A stretch of DNA of 64,000 bases from Kocuria salsicia (GTDB taxonomy: Bacteria > Actinomycetota > Actinomycetes > Actinomycetales > Micrococcaceae), in the NCBI RefSeq assembly GCF_007681555.1, contig NZ_VELE01000001.1:372001-436000 (forward strand), given 5' to 3'. The position numbers and the translations under genes were made by a program. The notes under the pieces are model-generated. The model searched no databases, had not been told where the DNA came from, and worked only from the letters and a program-made list of their open reading frames with translations. Shown in pieces: positions 1 through 8,911 of the stretch. Position 1 is the stretch's first letter. The number at the start of each line of letters is the position of its first letter.

Positions 1-367
1 GAGCCCTGGTCACGCCACGTGAGAGACCTCGGGAGAGTCCCCGGCGCTGGGCGATGGCCATGTTCTGCTCGATCGTCAGGGTGGGCGAGGAGCCCTTCAT
101 GGGGTCCTGGAACACGCGGGAGATCCACCTGGCCTTGCGGTGCTCGGGCAGGCGGGTGACCGTGCGGTCCCCCACCCTGATCTCCCCGCTGTCCGGGATG
201 ATCGTCCCGGAGACCGTGTTGAGCAGGGTGGACTTGCCCGCGCCGTTGGAGCCGATGACGGTGACGAAGTCCCCCTCGTTGACCGTGAGGCTCACGCCGT
301 TGAGAGCCACCCGCTCGTTGACCGTCCCGGCGAAGAACGTCTTGCGGACGTCGGTGATGCTCAGCAC
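1..367 (-). CDS. ABC transporter ATP-binding protein, partial
   Basis: N-terminal part of an ABC ATPase; the rest lies beyond the left edge of the window. From a GTG start the protein reads VLSITDVRKTFF and then has a Walker A motif GSNGAGKST about 40 residues in. The region leading to the Q-loop (WISRVFQDP) is present, but the signature and Walker B motifs are off the edge. The start is chosen because GTG follows the permease stop by a few bases, with AAGGGAG just upstream as ribosome binding site. With the next two genes it forms a complete importer set of the COG1101/COG4120/COG2984 type, in which the ATPase powers uptake. The substrate cannot be told from sequence; relatives are linked to amino acids or related small molecules. 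Confidence 0.85.
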   Translation of the reverse strand, partial: MLSITDVRKTFFAGTVNERVALNGVSLTVNEGDFVTVIGSNGAGKSTLLNTVSGTIIPDSGEIRVGDRTVTRLPEHRKARWISRVFQDPMKGSSPTLTIEQNMAIAQRRGLSRGLSRGVTRA

Positions 368-371
368 GGGA

Positions 372-1340
372 TCACGCTCCCTTCCGTGCGTCGACGGCGC
401 CAATGGCCGCGGTGACCGGGTGCTCGGTGGTCGCGCCCACGTCGGCCTGGACCTCCTGGGCGGCTCTGAGCGTGCGGCGCCGCTTCCATCGCTTGAACAC
501 GCTCAGCTGGGGGAGCACCAGTGCGATCACCACGAGCACCGCGGAGATCAGCTTCATGTCCGAGGGGTTCAGGCCCGCCTGCAGCGCCACGGTGATGACC
601 AGGCGGTAGAGCACCGAGCCCAGGACCACGGCGAGCGTGGTGACCACCACGGTGCGGGTCCCGAAGATGCCCTGGCCCAGGATCACGGAGGCGAGGCCCA
701 CCACGATCATGCCGATGCCCATACCGATGTCCGCGAAGCCCTGGTACTGGGCGATCAGCGCGCCCGCAAGACCCACCAGCGCGTTGGACAGGCACAGCCC
801 GAGGATCTTCTGCCTGTCCGTGTTGACCCCGAACGAGCGGATCATCTCCGGGTTGTCACCCGTGGCCTGCATGGCCAGGCCGGCGTCCGTGTAGAGGAAC
901 CAGTCCAGCAGCACCTTGACCACGAGCACGCCCACCAGCAGGAGCAGCACTCCCCCGATGGTTCCCTGCAGCCCCACCTCGCGAAGCGGGGTGAAGACGG
1001 TGTCCTCCCTCAGCAGCGCGAGGTTTGCCTTGCCGTCCATGAGCCGCAGGTTCACGGAGTACAGGGCCGTCATGGTCAGGATGCCCGCGAGCAGCCCGTT
1101 GATGCGGGCCTTCGTGTGCAGCAGCGCCGTGATCAGCCCGGCCAGACCGCCCGCGACGAATCCCACCGCGGTGGCGAGCCACGGGCTGCCGCCGTTGATG
1201 ATGACCATCGCGGCGGTGGCGGCGCCGCTCGTGAAGGACTGGTCCACGGTCAGGTCCGGGAAGTCCAGCACGCGGAACGTGAGGTAGACCCCCAGGGCCA
1301 TGATCGCGTAGATCAGGCCCAGCTCGATTCCAGCGATCAC
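372..1340 (-). CDS. ABC transporter permease (COG4120-like)
   Basis: Integral membrane permease of 322 residues with about eight to nine hydrophobic segments, starting MIAGIELGLIYAIMALGVYL. The stretch LDFPDLTVDQSFTSGAA near residue 28 is typical of the COG4120 permeases that pair with COG2984 binding proteins. The C-terminus is a charged cytoplasmic tail rich in Arg and Ala. The gene lies between the binding-protein gene (5-bp gap) and the ATPase gene (a few bases), so the three are almost certainly one transcript running leftward. Substrate unknown. Confidence 0.85.
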   Translation of the reverse strand: MIAGIELGLIYAIMALGVYLTFRVLDFPDLTVDQSFTSGAATAAMVIINGGSPWLATAVGFVAGGLAGLITALLHTKARINGLLAGILTMTALYSVNLRLMDGKANLALLREDTVFTPLREVGLQGTIGGVLLLLVGVLVVKVLLDWFLYTDAGLAMQATGDNPEMIRSFGVNTDRQKILGLCLSNALVGLAGALIAQYQGFADIGMGIGMIVVGLASVILGQGIFGTRTVVVTTLAVVLGSVLYRLVITVALQAGLNPSDMKLISAVLVVIALVLPQLSVFKRWKRRRTLRAAQEVQADVGATTEHPVTAAIGAVDARKGA

Positions 1341-1345
1341 CGGTG

Positions 1346-2332
1346 CTACTCGATGACCTGGTCGGCCTTGTCCCGCAGGCTCTGCGGGATCTCCACGCCC
1401 ATGGCCTTCGCGGCCTTGACGTTGATGATGAGCTTGGTGTCCTTCTGGGACTCCACCGCCATGTCCGCGGGCTCCGCCCCGTCCTTGAGGATGCGCACGG
1501 CCATCTCACCCGTCTGCTTGCCGAGGTCCTTGTAGTTAAGGCCCTGCGTGGCCAGCGCACCGCGCTCCACGGAGTCACCCTCGCCGGCAATCAGAGGGAT
1601 CTTCTTGGACTCGGCGGCGGAGATCACGGCCTCCAGCCCGGCAACGACCTTGTTGTCGGTGGGCACGTAGATCGCGTCCGTGTCGAAGGACTCGGCGGCC
1701 TGGGCCACCTCGGCCGTGGTGGTCACGGTCTTCTCCACGACCTTCAGGCCCTCGGACTCCGCGGCTTTCTTGGCCTCGTCCACCTGGATCTGTGAGTTGG
1801 TCTCGCCGGAGCTGTAGATGATGCCCACGGACTTGGCACTGGGTTTGAGCTCCTTGACCAGCTTGATCTGGTCCGCCACGGGGTTCATGTCCGTGGTGCC
1901 GGTCACGTTGCCGCCCGGCTTCTCGGCAGAGTCCACGAGGCCTGCGTCCACAGGGTCGGTCACGGCGGTGAAGAGCACGGGCTTGTCGGTGACAGCCTGC
2001 GCGAGGGACTGCGCCGACGGCGTGGCGATGCCCAGGATCAGGTCGTCCTTGGAGGAGGCGAAGTTGGAGGCGATGTTCGTGGCGGTGGCCTGATCCCCGG
2101 AGGCGTTCTGGACGTCGAGGGTGAGGTTCTCGCCCTCCTTGTACCCGGCGTCGTTGAGGGCCTGCACGAACCCCTCCCGCGCGGCGTCGAGGGAGGGGTG
2201 CTCCACGAACTGGGAGATCCCCACGGTGACGTCCTTCTTCTCGTCGGACTTCTCGTCACCGCCGGATCCGCAGCCTGTGAGCAGCAGCGCGGCGGCGGTG
2301 GCCGCCGCGGTGATCGGGAGCAAACGCTTCAT
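1346..2332 (-). CDS. ABC transporter substrate-binding lipoprotein (COG2984-like)
   Basis: First gene of the importer operon, 328 residues. The N-terminus MKRLLPITAAATAAALLLTGC is a lipoprotein signal with the modified cysteine at residue 21, followed by a Gly/Asp/Lys-rich linker and a two-lobed periplasmic-binding fold (VGISQFVEHPSLDAA, LILGIATPSAQSLAQ, VKELKPSAKSVGIIYSS). These are hallmarks of the COG2984 family, some members of which bind tryptophan or tyrosine. The start has a good ribosome binding site (AAAGGA). It is anchored on the outer face of the membrane and delivers ligand to the permease. The ligand cannot be assigned. Confidence 0.85.
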   Translation of the reverse strand: MKRLLPITAAATAAALLLTGCGSGGDEKSDEKKDVTVGISQFVEHPSLDAAREGFVQALNDAGYKEGENLTLDVQNASGDQATATNIASNFASSKDDLILGIATPSAQSLAQAVTDKPVLFTAVTDPVDAGLVDSAEKPGGNVTGTTDMNPVADQIKLVKELKPSAKSVGIIYSSGETNSQIQVDEAKKAAESEGLKVVEKTVTTTAEVAQAAESFDTDAIYVPTDNKVVAGLEAVISAAESKKIPLIAGEGDSVERGALATQGLNYKDLGKQTGEMAVRILKDGAEPADMAVESQKDTKLIINVKAAKAMGVEIPQSLRDKADQVIE

Positions 2333-2369
2333 GTGGGTGTCCTTTCCCCGCAGGATGAGTGGTGACTGG

Positions 2370-2375
2370 ATATTA
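2370..2375 (-). promoter_or_regulatory. Possible -10 box for the ABC importer operon
   Basis: On the minus strand the sequence TAATAT stands about 40 bp before the lipoprotein start, in an AT-rich patch that contrasts with the surrounding GC-rich DNA. No convincing -35 box was found. It lies in the divergent gap shared with hrpA. Confidence 0.3.
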
Positions 2376-2478
2376 CCTAACAATCGGTCGAAAAATGCGA
2401 CGGAGCTCACATGTGAGGACAACGGGGCTCGTGACCTGGGCCGGAACCCCGTCACACTCGCGTGTCGGAGGCGACCCG

Positions 2479-2484
2479 TAGACT
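2479..2484 (+). promoter_or_regulatory. Probable -10 box of hrpA
   Basis: TAGACT matches the actinobacterial TAnnnT -10 pattern and ends 10 bp before the ATG chosen for hrpA, so the transcript would have almost no leader. This supports the downstream ATG over the GTG 33 bp upstream, which lies before the box. Confidence 0.4.
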
Positions 2485-2494
2485 TCTCGATGAG

Positions 2495-5400
2495 ATGACT
2501 GAGCCCAGCACCGCACCCCGCATCGTGTACCCGGAAGACCTGCCCGTCAGTGCGCGGCGGGAGGACATCATGGCCGCCATCCGCGACCACCAGGTGGTGG
2601 TGGTCGCCGGTGAGACGGGTTCCGGAAAGACCACCCAGCTGCCCAAGATGTGTCTGGAACTTGGTCTGGGCGAGGGCGGCCTGATCGGGCACACCCAGCC
2701 CCGCAGGATCGCCGCACGTTCCGTGGCCGAGCGGATCGCCCACGAGCTCGGCGAGCGCGTGGGCGACACCGTGGGCTACCAGGTGCGCTTCACGTCCGAG
2801 GTGGGCCGGGACTCCCGGGTGAAGCTGATGACGGACGGCATCATGCTGGCCGAGATCAGCCACGACCCCACGCTCTCGCGCTACAACGCGATCATCATCG
2901 ACGAGGCCCACGAGCGCTCCCTGAACATCGACTTCCTGCTGGGCTACCTGCGCCAGCTGCTTCCCCAGCGTCCGGATCTGAAGATCGTGATCACCTCGGC
3001 GACCATCGACCCGCAGCGCTTTGCGGAGCACTTTGCGCAGCCGGATCCGCTTCACTCGGAGGCTGAGCTTGAGCCTGCCCCGATCATCGAGGTCTCCGGA
3101 CGAACCTACCCCGTGGAGATCCGCTACCGGCCGCTGAGCCAGGAGCGCAGCGGGGACGGCGGAGAGGACGAGGAGGAGACCGGGGACGGGCTCGCGGACG
3201 AGGACCGGGACCCGATCGACGCGGTGTGCGACGCCGTCGTCGAGCTCTCCCGGGAGCCCCGCGGGGACATCCTCGTGTTCTTCGCGGGCGAGCGGGAGAT
3301 CCGGGACGCCCAGGACGCCCTGCAGAAGGTCATCGACTCCCACCGCTCGCTGGCCGGGACCCAGATCCTGCCGCTGTTCGGCAGGCTGTCCATGGCGGAG
3401 CAGAACCGGGTGTTCTCCCCCTCCTCGCACCGGCGGATCGTGCTCGCCACCAACGTGGCCGAGACCTCTCTGACGGTGCCGGGGATCAAGTACGTGGTGG
3501 ACCCGGGTACGGCGCGGATCTCGCGCTACTCGGCCCGCACCAAGGTGCAGCGGCTGCCCATCGAGCGCATCTCGCAGGCCTCGGCGAAGCAGCGTGCTGG
3601 CCGCAGCGGGCGCACCTCGGACGGCGTGTGCATCCGGCTGTACTCGCAGGAGGACTTCGAGTCCCGCCCCGAGTTCACGGACCCGGAGATCCTGCGCACG
3701 AATCTCGCGGCGGTGATCCTGCAGATGATCTCCGTGGGCGTGGTCTCGCAGCCCTCGGACATCACGGAGTTCCCCTTCGTGCAGAAACCGGACGCCCGCG
3801 CTGTGAAGGACGGGGTCCTGTTGCTGCGCGAGCTCGGTGCGCTGCGGGGTTCCGGGGACCCGCACGAGGACGACGCCGCCGCGTCGTCGTCCTCCGCACG
3901 GCAGCGTTCCCGGCGTGGTCGCCGCGGCCGCGGTCCGCGGGGCGGGGAACGGGCGAAGGGCCCGCTCACCCGCACGGGCGAGATCCTCGCCGCGCTGCCG
4001 GTGGACCCGAGGCTGGGCCGGATGATCGTGGAGTCCCAGCGCCGCGGCTGCGTGCGCGAGGTGCTCGTGCTGACCGCCGCGCTCACCGTGCAGGACCCGA
4101 GGGAGCGCCCGCTCGAGAAGCGCCAGGCCGCGGACGAGTTCCACGCGCGCTTCCGTGACAAGACCTCAGACTTCCTCTCCTTCGGGCTGCTGTGGCAGTA
4201 CCTGCAGGAGCAGCAGGACGAGCTCTCGTCCTCCCAGTTCCGCAAGCTGTGCCGGCGGGAGTACCTGAACTTCCTGCGGATCCGGGAGTGGCAGGACCTC
4301 TACGCCCAGCTGCGCCAGATCGCGCGGCAGGTGGGCATCGACGCCGGCGGCTCGCGCGAGATCGACGTGGCCGCGAACCAGGACGCCGTGCACAAGTCCC
4401 TGCTCTCCGGGCTGCTGAGCAACGTGGGCGTGCGGGACGAGCGCAGCCGGGAGTACCGGGGCGCGCGCGGCACACGCTTTGCGATCTTCCCGGGCTCCGC
4501 CCTGTTCAAGAAGTCCCCGGACTGGCTCGTGTCCGCGGAGCTCGTGGAGACCTCCCGGCTGTGGGCGCGCACCAACGCGGCCATCTCCCCCGAGTGGGTC
4601 GAGGAGATCGCCCCGCACCTCGTCAAGCGCAGCTACTCCGAGCCCCACTGGTCCCGCTCCCGCGGTGCGGTGATGGCCTCGGAGAAGGTCACGCTCTACG
4701 GCCTGCCCCTGGTGAGCGAACGGCCCGTGCTGTTCTCCTCGATCGACCCCGCGCTCTCGCGCGAGCTGTTCATCCGCCACGCCCTCGTGGAGGGCGACTG
4801 GCAGACGCGCCACACGTTCGTGAAGCGCAACCGCCGGGCACTCGCGGAGGTCGAGGAGCTCGAGAACCGCATGCGCCGCAAGGACCTGCGGGTGGACGAC
4901 CAGGTGCTCTTCGACTTCTACGACGCCCGCGTCCCCGAGAAGGTGGTCTCCCAGCGCCACTTCGACTCGTGGTGGAAGAAGGCTCGCCACGAGGACGAGC
5001 ACCTGCTGGACCTCACACCGCAGGACCTGATCGCCCCCGAGGCTCCCGCGCTGGACACGGAGTCCTTCCCCCGCTCCTGGACGGTCTCCACCCCGGACGG
5101 CGAGCTCAGCCTCGACCTCGACTACGAGTTCGCCCCCGGCGCTGACACCGCGGACGGGGTCACCGTGCGGATCCCCGTCCTCTTCCTGGACCGGCTGTCC
5201 CCCGAGCAGTTCGAGTGGCACATCCCCGGGCTGCGGGTGGAGCTCGTGACCGCCCTGATCAAGTCCCTGCCCAAGGCCGTGCGCCGCAACTTCGTGCCCG
5301 CCCCGGACACCGCCGCGAGCGCCGTCGCCCGCCTGGACGAGGAGTTCGACCCCGCCCGGGACTCGCTGCTCACCTCCCTGGCCACGGTGCTGCAGCGCCT

Positions 5401-6691
5401 GCGCGGGCACACTGTCACGGCCGCCGACTTCCGCCCGGAGGCGCTGCCGCCCCACCTGCGGATGCGTTTCGAGGTGCGCGACGCCCGCAACGCCGTGCTC
5501 GGCCGTGGGGACGACCTCACGGAGCTCAAGCAGCGGCTGCGGCCCAGGGTCCGGGAGGCGCTCGCGGCGTCCCTGGGCGGTGCCGCGGCCCAGCTCTACG
5601 ACGCCGCCCACGCAGACGACGACGCCGCGGGCCCGGGAGGCCGTCGCGGCACCGGTTTTGCCGGCTCGGGCGGACGGTCGCGGGGCTCGGAGTCGGCAGG
5701 GGCGAGCGCCGGACACTCGGGCTCTCGTGACGGAGCCCGCTCGGGCTCGGGACGACGTCGCCCGGGCGGCAACGGCGCCCAGGCCACCCCGCCGACCGCG
5801 TCGCTGGAGCGCACGGACCTCACGGCCTGGCCGGAGCCGGACCCGCCCCGCAGCGTGGAGACGCTCGTGGCCGGTCAGACGGTCACCGGCTACCCCACGC
5901 TCGTGGCCGTGCCCCCGGCGACACCGGGGACCACGGAGGTCCCCCGCGTGGACCTGCGGATCCTCAGCGACTCCGAGGAGCAGCGCGCCGCCCAGCGCGC
6001 CGGCGTGATTGCACTGCTGCAGCGCGTCCTGCCCTCGGTGCACCGCTACGTGGTGGAGCACCTGAGCCAGAAGGAGCGGCTGATCTTCACCCAGAACCCG
6101 CACGGTTCGGTGGAGGCGCTGATCCACGACTGCACGGTGGCCGCGATCGACCGGCTCGTGCCGCAGGAGCCCCCGTTCACCCGCGAGGAGTTCGACCGCG
6201 TGGCCGAGCACGTGCGTGCGGAGCTCATCGACACCGTCTTCGCCGTCACCTCACTGGTGACCACCACGCTGACGGAGGCCACCACGGTGCGCAAACGGCT
6301 GAAGAAACCCGGTTCCATGGGGGCCGTCGCCGCCTTCAAGGACATGTCGGAACAGGTGGAGCGCCTCGTCTACCCCGGGTTCGTGGCCCGCACCGGGTGG
6401 CAGGCCCTGCAGCACCTCCCCCGCTACCTGGCCGGGGTGAACGCGCGGCTGGACAAGCTCTCCGGGCACCTGCAGCGCGACGCCGTGGCCATGCAGACGG
6501 TGCACGACCTCGAGGCCGAGTACCGTCGCGTCCGCGAGGCCGTCCCGGCCACCGTGCCGGTGCCCGCGGCGCTGACCGCCGTGCGGTGGGACCTCGAGGA
6601 GCTGCGCGTGTCCTTCTTCGCCCAGGAGCTCGGCACCGCCCACTCGGTCTCGGAGAAGCGGATCCGCAAGAAGCTACGCGAGCGCTCCTGA
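2495..6691 (+). CDS. hrpA: ATP-dependent RNA helicase HrpA
   Basis: DEAH-box helicase of about 1,398 residues, the normal size for HrpA. Visible motifs are Walker A GETGSGKTT (residues 39-47), DEAH (136-139), SAT (motif III) and the motif VI region QRAGRSGR. The long C-terminal half matches the HrpA-specific domain (DUF3418) and ends in a basic tail. Two low-complexity insertions stand out: a basic RRGRRGRGPRGG stretch around residue 480 and a Gly/Ser/Arg-rich linker around residues 1050-1100. It is an RNA-dependent ATPase that unwinds RNA; in E. coli HrpA is linked to mRNA processing and rescue of collided ribosomes. A GTG at 2462 is an alternative start but lies upstream of the likely -10 box. 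It is transcribed divergently from the importer. Confidence 0.93.
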   Translation: MTEPSTAPRIVYPEDLPVSARREDIMAAIRDHQVVVVAGETGSGKTTQLPKMCLELGLGEGGLIGHTQPRRIAARSVAERIAHELGERVGDTVGYQVRFTSEVGRDSRVKLMTDGIMLAEISHDPTLSRYNAIIIDEAHERSLNIDFLLGYLRQLLPQRPDLKIVITSATIDPQRFAEHFAQPDPLHSEAELEPAPIIEVSGRTYPVEIRYRPLSQERSGDGGEDEEETGDGLADEDRDPIDAVCDAVVELSREPRGDILVFFAGEREIRDAQDALQKVIDSHRSLAGTQILPLFGRLSMAEQNRVFSPSSHRRIVLATNVAETSLTVPGIKYVVDPGTARISRYSARTKVQRLPIERISQASAKQRAGRSGRTSDGVCIRLYSQEDFESRPEFTDPEILRTNLAAVILQMISVGVVSQPSDITEFPFVQKPDARAVKDGVLLLRELGALRGSGDPHEDDAAASSSSARQRSRRGRRGRGPRGGERAKGPLTRTGEILAALPVDPRLGRMIVESQRRGCVREVLVLTAALTVQDPRERPLEKRQAADEFHARFRDKTSDFLSFGLLWQYLQEQQDELSSSQFRKLCRREYLNFLRIREWQDLYAQLRQIARQVGIDAGGSREIDVAANQDAVHKSLLSGLLSNVGVRDERSREYRGARGTRFAIFPGSALFKKSPDWLVSAELVETSRLWARTNAAISPEWVEEIAPHLVKRSYSEPHWSRSRGAVMASEKVTLYGLPLVSERPVLFSSIDPALSRELFIRHALVEGDWQTRHTFVKRNRRALAEVEELENRMRRKDLRVDDQVLFDFYDARVPEKVVSQRHFDSWWKKARHEDEHLLDLTPQDLIAPEAPALDTESFPRSWTVSTPDGELSLDLDYEFAPGADTADGVTVRIPVLFLDRLSPEQFEWHIPGLRVELVTALIKSLPKAVRRNFVPAPDTAASAVARLDEEFDPARDSLLTSLATVLQRLRGHTVTAADFRPEALPPHLRMRFEVRDARNAVLGRGDDLTELKQRLRPRVREALAASLGGAAAQLYDAAHADDDAAGPGGRRGTGFAGSGGRSRGSESAGASAGHSGSRDGARSGSGRRRPGGNGAQATPPTASLERTDLTAWPEPDPPRSVETLVAGQTVTGYPTLVAVPPATPGTTEVPRVDLRILSDSEEQRAAQRAGVIALLQRVLPSVHRYVVEHLSQKERLIFTQNPHGSVEALIHDCTVAAIDRLVPQEPPFTREEFDRVAEHVRAELIDTVFAVTSLVTTTLTEATTVRKRLKKPGSMGAVAAFKDMSEQVERLVYPGFVARTGWQALQHLPRYLAGVNARLDKLSGHLQRDAVAMQTVHDLEAEYRRVREAVPATVPVPAALTAVRWDLEELRVSFFAQELGTAHSVSEKRIRKKLRERS

Positions 6692-6800
6692 GCAGGGGCC
6701 CACGGTCCGCCGACACCGGAGCCCCGGGATGACCCGGAGCACCAGAGCAGTGGAAGGCAGAGGCGCCCGCCCGGCAGGACTCGGCACACCGGCACGACAG

Positions 6801-6832
6801 AGGCGCGGGCCACCGTCGGGTGGCCCGCGCCT
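6801..6832. terminator. Bidirectional terminator hairpin between hrpA and HIT gene
   Basis: Perfect 14-bp inverted repeat (AGGCGCGGGCCACC and its complement) around a 4-base loop GTCG. It sits between the converging ends of hrpA and the HIT-family gene and could end both transcripts. No T-run follows, as is common in high-GC actinobacteria. Confidence 0.7.
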
Positions 6833-6898
6833 CGTGCGGTGCGCGTGACGTGCTCGGTGTCGGCCGCCGACGGCCGACTCAGGCGACCGTGGGGCGGG

Positions 6899-7327
6899 TC
6901 AGTCCTGCTCGACCTCGTCCGCGTGGCCCTGGGCGATCAGCGCCTCACGGATCCGCCGCGCGGACTCGTCCATGACCGCGGAGTCGGGGTCCTGGTCCAC
7001 GTTGGCGAAGTCGAACTCCTCGATGGAGTTGGTGGGCCACACGTGCAGGTGGGTGTGCGGGACCTCGAAGCCCTGGATCATGAGGCCAACGCGCTTGGGC
7101 TTGAACGCGGCGTCGATGGCCTTCCCGATGCTCTGGGACACCGTCATGAGGTGTGCGGCGAGGTCCGCGGGCAGGTCCACCCACGCGTCCACCTCCTGGC
7201 GCGGCACCACGAGCACGTGTCCCTGCGCGAGCGGCTGGATGGACAGGAAGCCCACGCACTGCTCGTCGCGCCACACGAAACGGCCGGGGAGGTCTCCCTC
7301 GATGATCTTGGTGAACACTGAACTCAC
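6899..7327 (-). CDS. HIT-family hydrolase
   Basis: Histidine-triad protein of 142 residues. The catalytic HxHxH motif reads HTHLHVWP around residue 91, preceded by the usual QxxxHxHVVPR-like segment GHVLVVPRQEVDAW. HIT proteins hydrolyse nucleotidyl-phosphoramidates or dinucleoside polyphosphates such as Ap4A in the cytoplasm. The exact substrate cannot be read from sequence. The C-terminus is acidic. It ends toward the strong hairpin shared with hrpA. The ATG is followed by SSVFTKIIEGDLPG, the usual N-terminus of this family, so the start is secure. Confidence 0.9.
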   Translation of the reverse strand: MSSVFTKIIEGDLPGRFVWRDEQCVGFLSIQPLAQGHVLVVPRQEVDAWVDLPADLAAHLMTVSQSIGKAIDAAFKPKRVGLMIQGFEVPHTHLHVWPTNSIEEFDFANVDQDPDSAVMDESARRIREALIAQGHADEVEQD

Positions 7328-7459
7328 GGCGGTGTCCTTTCACTGGGATGCGGTGGAACTCGGTCGGGCGGGTACACGGACGGCACCCGAGTTCGGCTGC
7401 TCAGCCGGTCGGTCGCCCAGCTGACGGGGCAGAGGGGCAAGGCTGGGGCACGGGTGAAG

Positions 7460-8122
7460 TCATGCGGGTACGATCTCCACGCTCTCGCGCGGGTCCAGGT
7501 GCTGGTACTCGGTGCCGTAGACCCCGGCGAAGTGCGAGACCTGCTTCTCCACCACGCCGACGCCCGTCTCGGAGAGCAGGGCGTCGTGGATCTGGTGCAC
7601 CCGGGTGGCCCGCGTGGCGATGACGAAGTCGATCACCTCGGACATCTTGGACCACGGGGCGTGCAACGGCACAAGCACGGTGGGCACCGTGAGACCCTGC
7701 GGGACGGTGAACGAGTCCCCGGGGTGGAACACCGCGCCGTCGACCACGTATCCCACGTTCTCAATTGTGGGGATGAGGGGGTGGATCAGGGCGTGCTGCC
7801 CCCCGTAGGTGCGCACGGTGAACGGGCCCGCGGTGAACTCGCCGTCCGCCTCCACCGCGTGCAGCCGGTCGGCGTCCGCCACCCGCGGCGCGAGCTCCTC
7901 GACCACCTGCCGGGGCGCGTACACCGTGAGCCCCGGGGAGGTGGCCAGCGCGGCCACCAGCCGGTCGGCGTCGTAGTGGTCCGCGTGCACGTGGGTGACC
8001 AGCACGGTTCCGGCACCCGCGAGCGCCTCCTCCACCTCGGAGAACGTCCCGGGGTCGATCACGAGCACCGCGCCGTCCTTCTCCAGACGCACGCACGAGT
8101 GGGTGAACTTGGTCAGCAGCAT
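7460..8122 (-). CDS. MBL-fold metal-dependent hydrolase (UlaG-like)
   Basis: Protein of 220 residues with the metallo-beta-lactamase metal motif THVHADHYD (HxHxDH) around residue 43 and further ligands at GQHAL and the Asp in HPGDSF. It begins with the short MLLTKFTHSCVRLE strand typical of the UlaG/YcfU-like branch, which is mostly uncharacterised. The family hydrolyses phosphodiester, lactone or thioester bonds with bound zinc or manganese. It is divergent from the Fur-family gene and codirectional with the HIT gene, 132 bp away. No specific substrate can be proposed. Confidence 0.85.
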   Translation of the reverse strand: MLLTKFTHSCVRLEKDGAVLVIDPGTFSEVEEALAGAGTVLVTHVHADHYDADRLVAALATSPGLTVYAPRQVVEELAPRVADADRLHAVEADGEFTAGPFTVRTYGGQHALIHPLIPTIENVGYVVDGAVFHPGDSFTVPQGLTVPTVLVPLHAPWSKMSEVIDFVIATRATRVHQIHDALLSETGVGVVEKQVSHFAGVYGTEYQHLDPRESVEIVPA

Positions 8123-8323
8123 GTCCTCACCCTAGCGGCTGGACGGGTTCGGGAGCAGGCCCAGCTTCCACCGCCCGTCCCGACTGCGGCGACGACGCCG
8201 CGGCGCCGTCGCTCCCCCGCTCGCCCTGCCGTGCCGGGGCCGGTACGCTGCCAGCCGCGATCGGGGTGTCGGGGCCCCGCGCTACGATGGCCGCACCAGC
8301 CCGCCCATGGAAAGGACACCCGG

Positions 8324-8911
8324 GTGACCACCAGGAAGACGCAGCACGCGGAAGTGCGCAACACCAAGCAGCGCCGCGCCGTCGTCCGGGCCCTGCAGCA
8401 CCTGGACGACTTCATCTCCACCCAGGACCTGCACCGCGTGCTGCAGGAGCGGGAGGAGTCGGTCTCTCTGGCCACCACGTACCGCATCCTGCAGTCCATG
8501 GCGGAGCTCGGACAGGTGGACGTGCTGCGCAGCTCGGACGGCGAGGCCATCTACCGCCGGTGCGAGGCCGAGCACCACCACCACCACCTGGTGTGCCGCT
8601 CGTGCGGGGCCGCCGTGGAGCTGGAGGCCCCACAGGTGGAGTCCTGGGCGGAGCAGACCGCCCGCCGCTACGGCTACGCAGACGTGGACCACACGGTGGA
8701 GATCAGCGGCATCTGCGCCGAGTGCGCCGCGGCGGCGAGGGCTGAGGCCGGGGGCGATCCCGAGGACCAGCAGGCGTCCGGGTCCCCGGCGGAGACCGAC
8801 CCTGCGCCGAGCGCCGGGACCGGCGCGGGGACCAGTGACCCCCGGGACGAGACGCGCGCCACCACGTCCTCCACCCTGCACGGCTCCCGCACCCGGGGCC
8901 GGAACCGGTGA
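8324..8911 (+). CDS. zur: Fur-family transcriptional regulator, probably Zur
   Basis: Regulator of 195 residues. The winged-helix part includes ISTQDLHRVLQE and SLATTYRILQSM, and the metal-binding dimerisation half carries EHHHHHLVCRSCG and CAEC, the two CxxC pairs of the structural zinc site. An unusual acidic, Pro/Ala/Ser-rich tail of about 50 residues follows. The start is GTG with AAAGGA 7 bp upstream. A Zur role (repressing zinc uptake when zinc is plentiful) is inferred from the zinc-type importer 1 kb downstream, not from a diagnostic residue; Fur or PerR is less likely. The next gene overlaps its end by 4 bp, so the two are cotranscribed. Confidence 0.8.
   Translation: MTTRKTQHAEVRNTKQRRAVVRALQHLDDFISTQDLHRVLQEREESVSLATTYRILQSMAELGQVDVLRSSDGEAIYRRCEAEHHHHHLVCRSCGAAVELEAPQVESWAEQTARRYGYADVDHTVEISGICAECAAAARAEAGGDPEDQQASGSPAETDPAPSAGTGAGTSDPRDETRATTSSTLHGSRTRGRNR

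Noticed and set aside
54-1535. Long plus-strand frame across the ABC importer genes
   Set aside because: Antisense artefact; the minus strand encodes ATPase, permease and lipoprotein with clear motifs.
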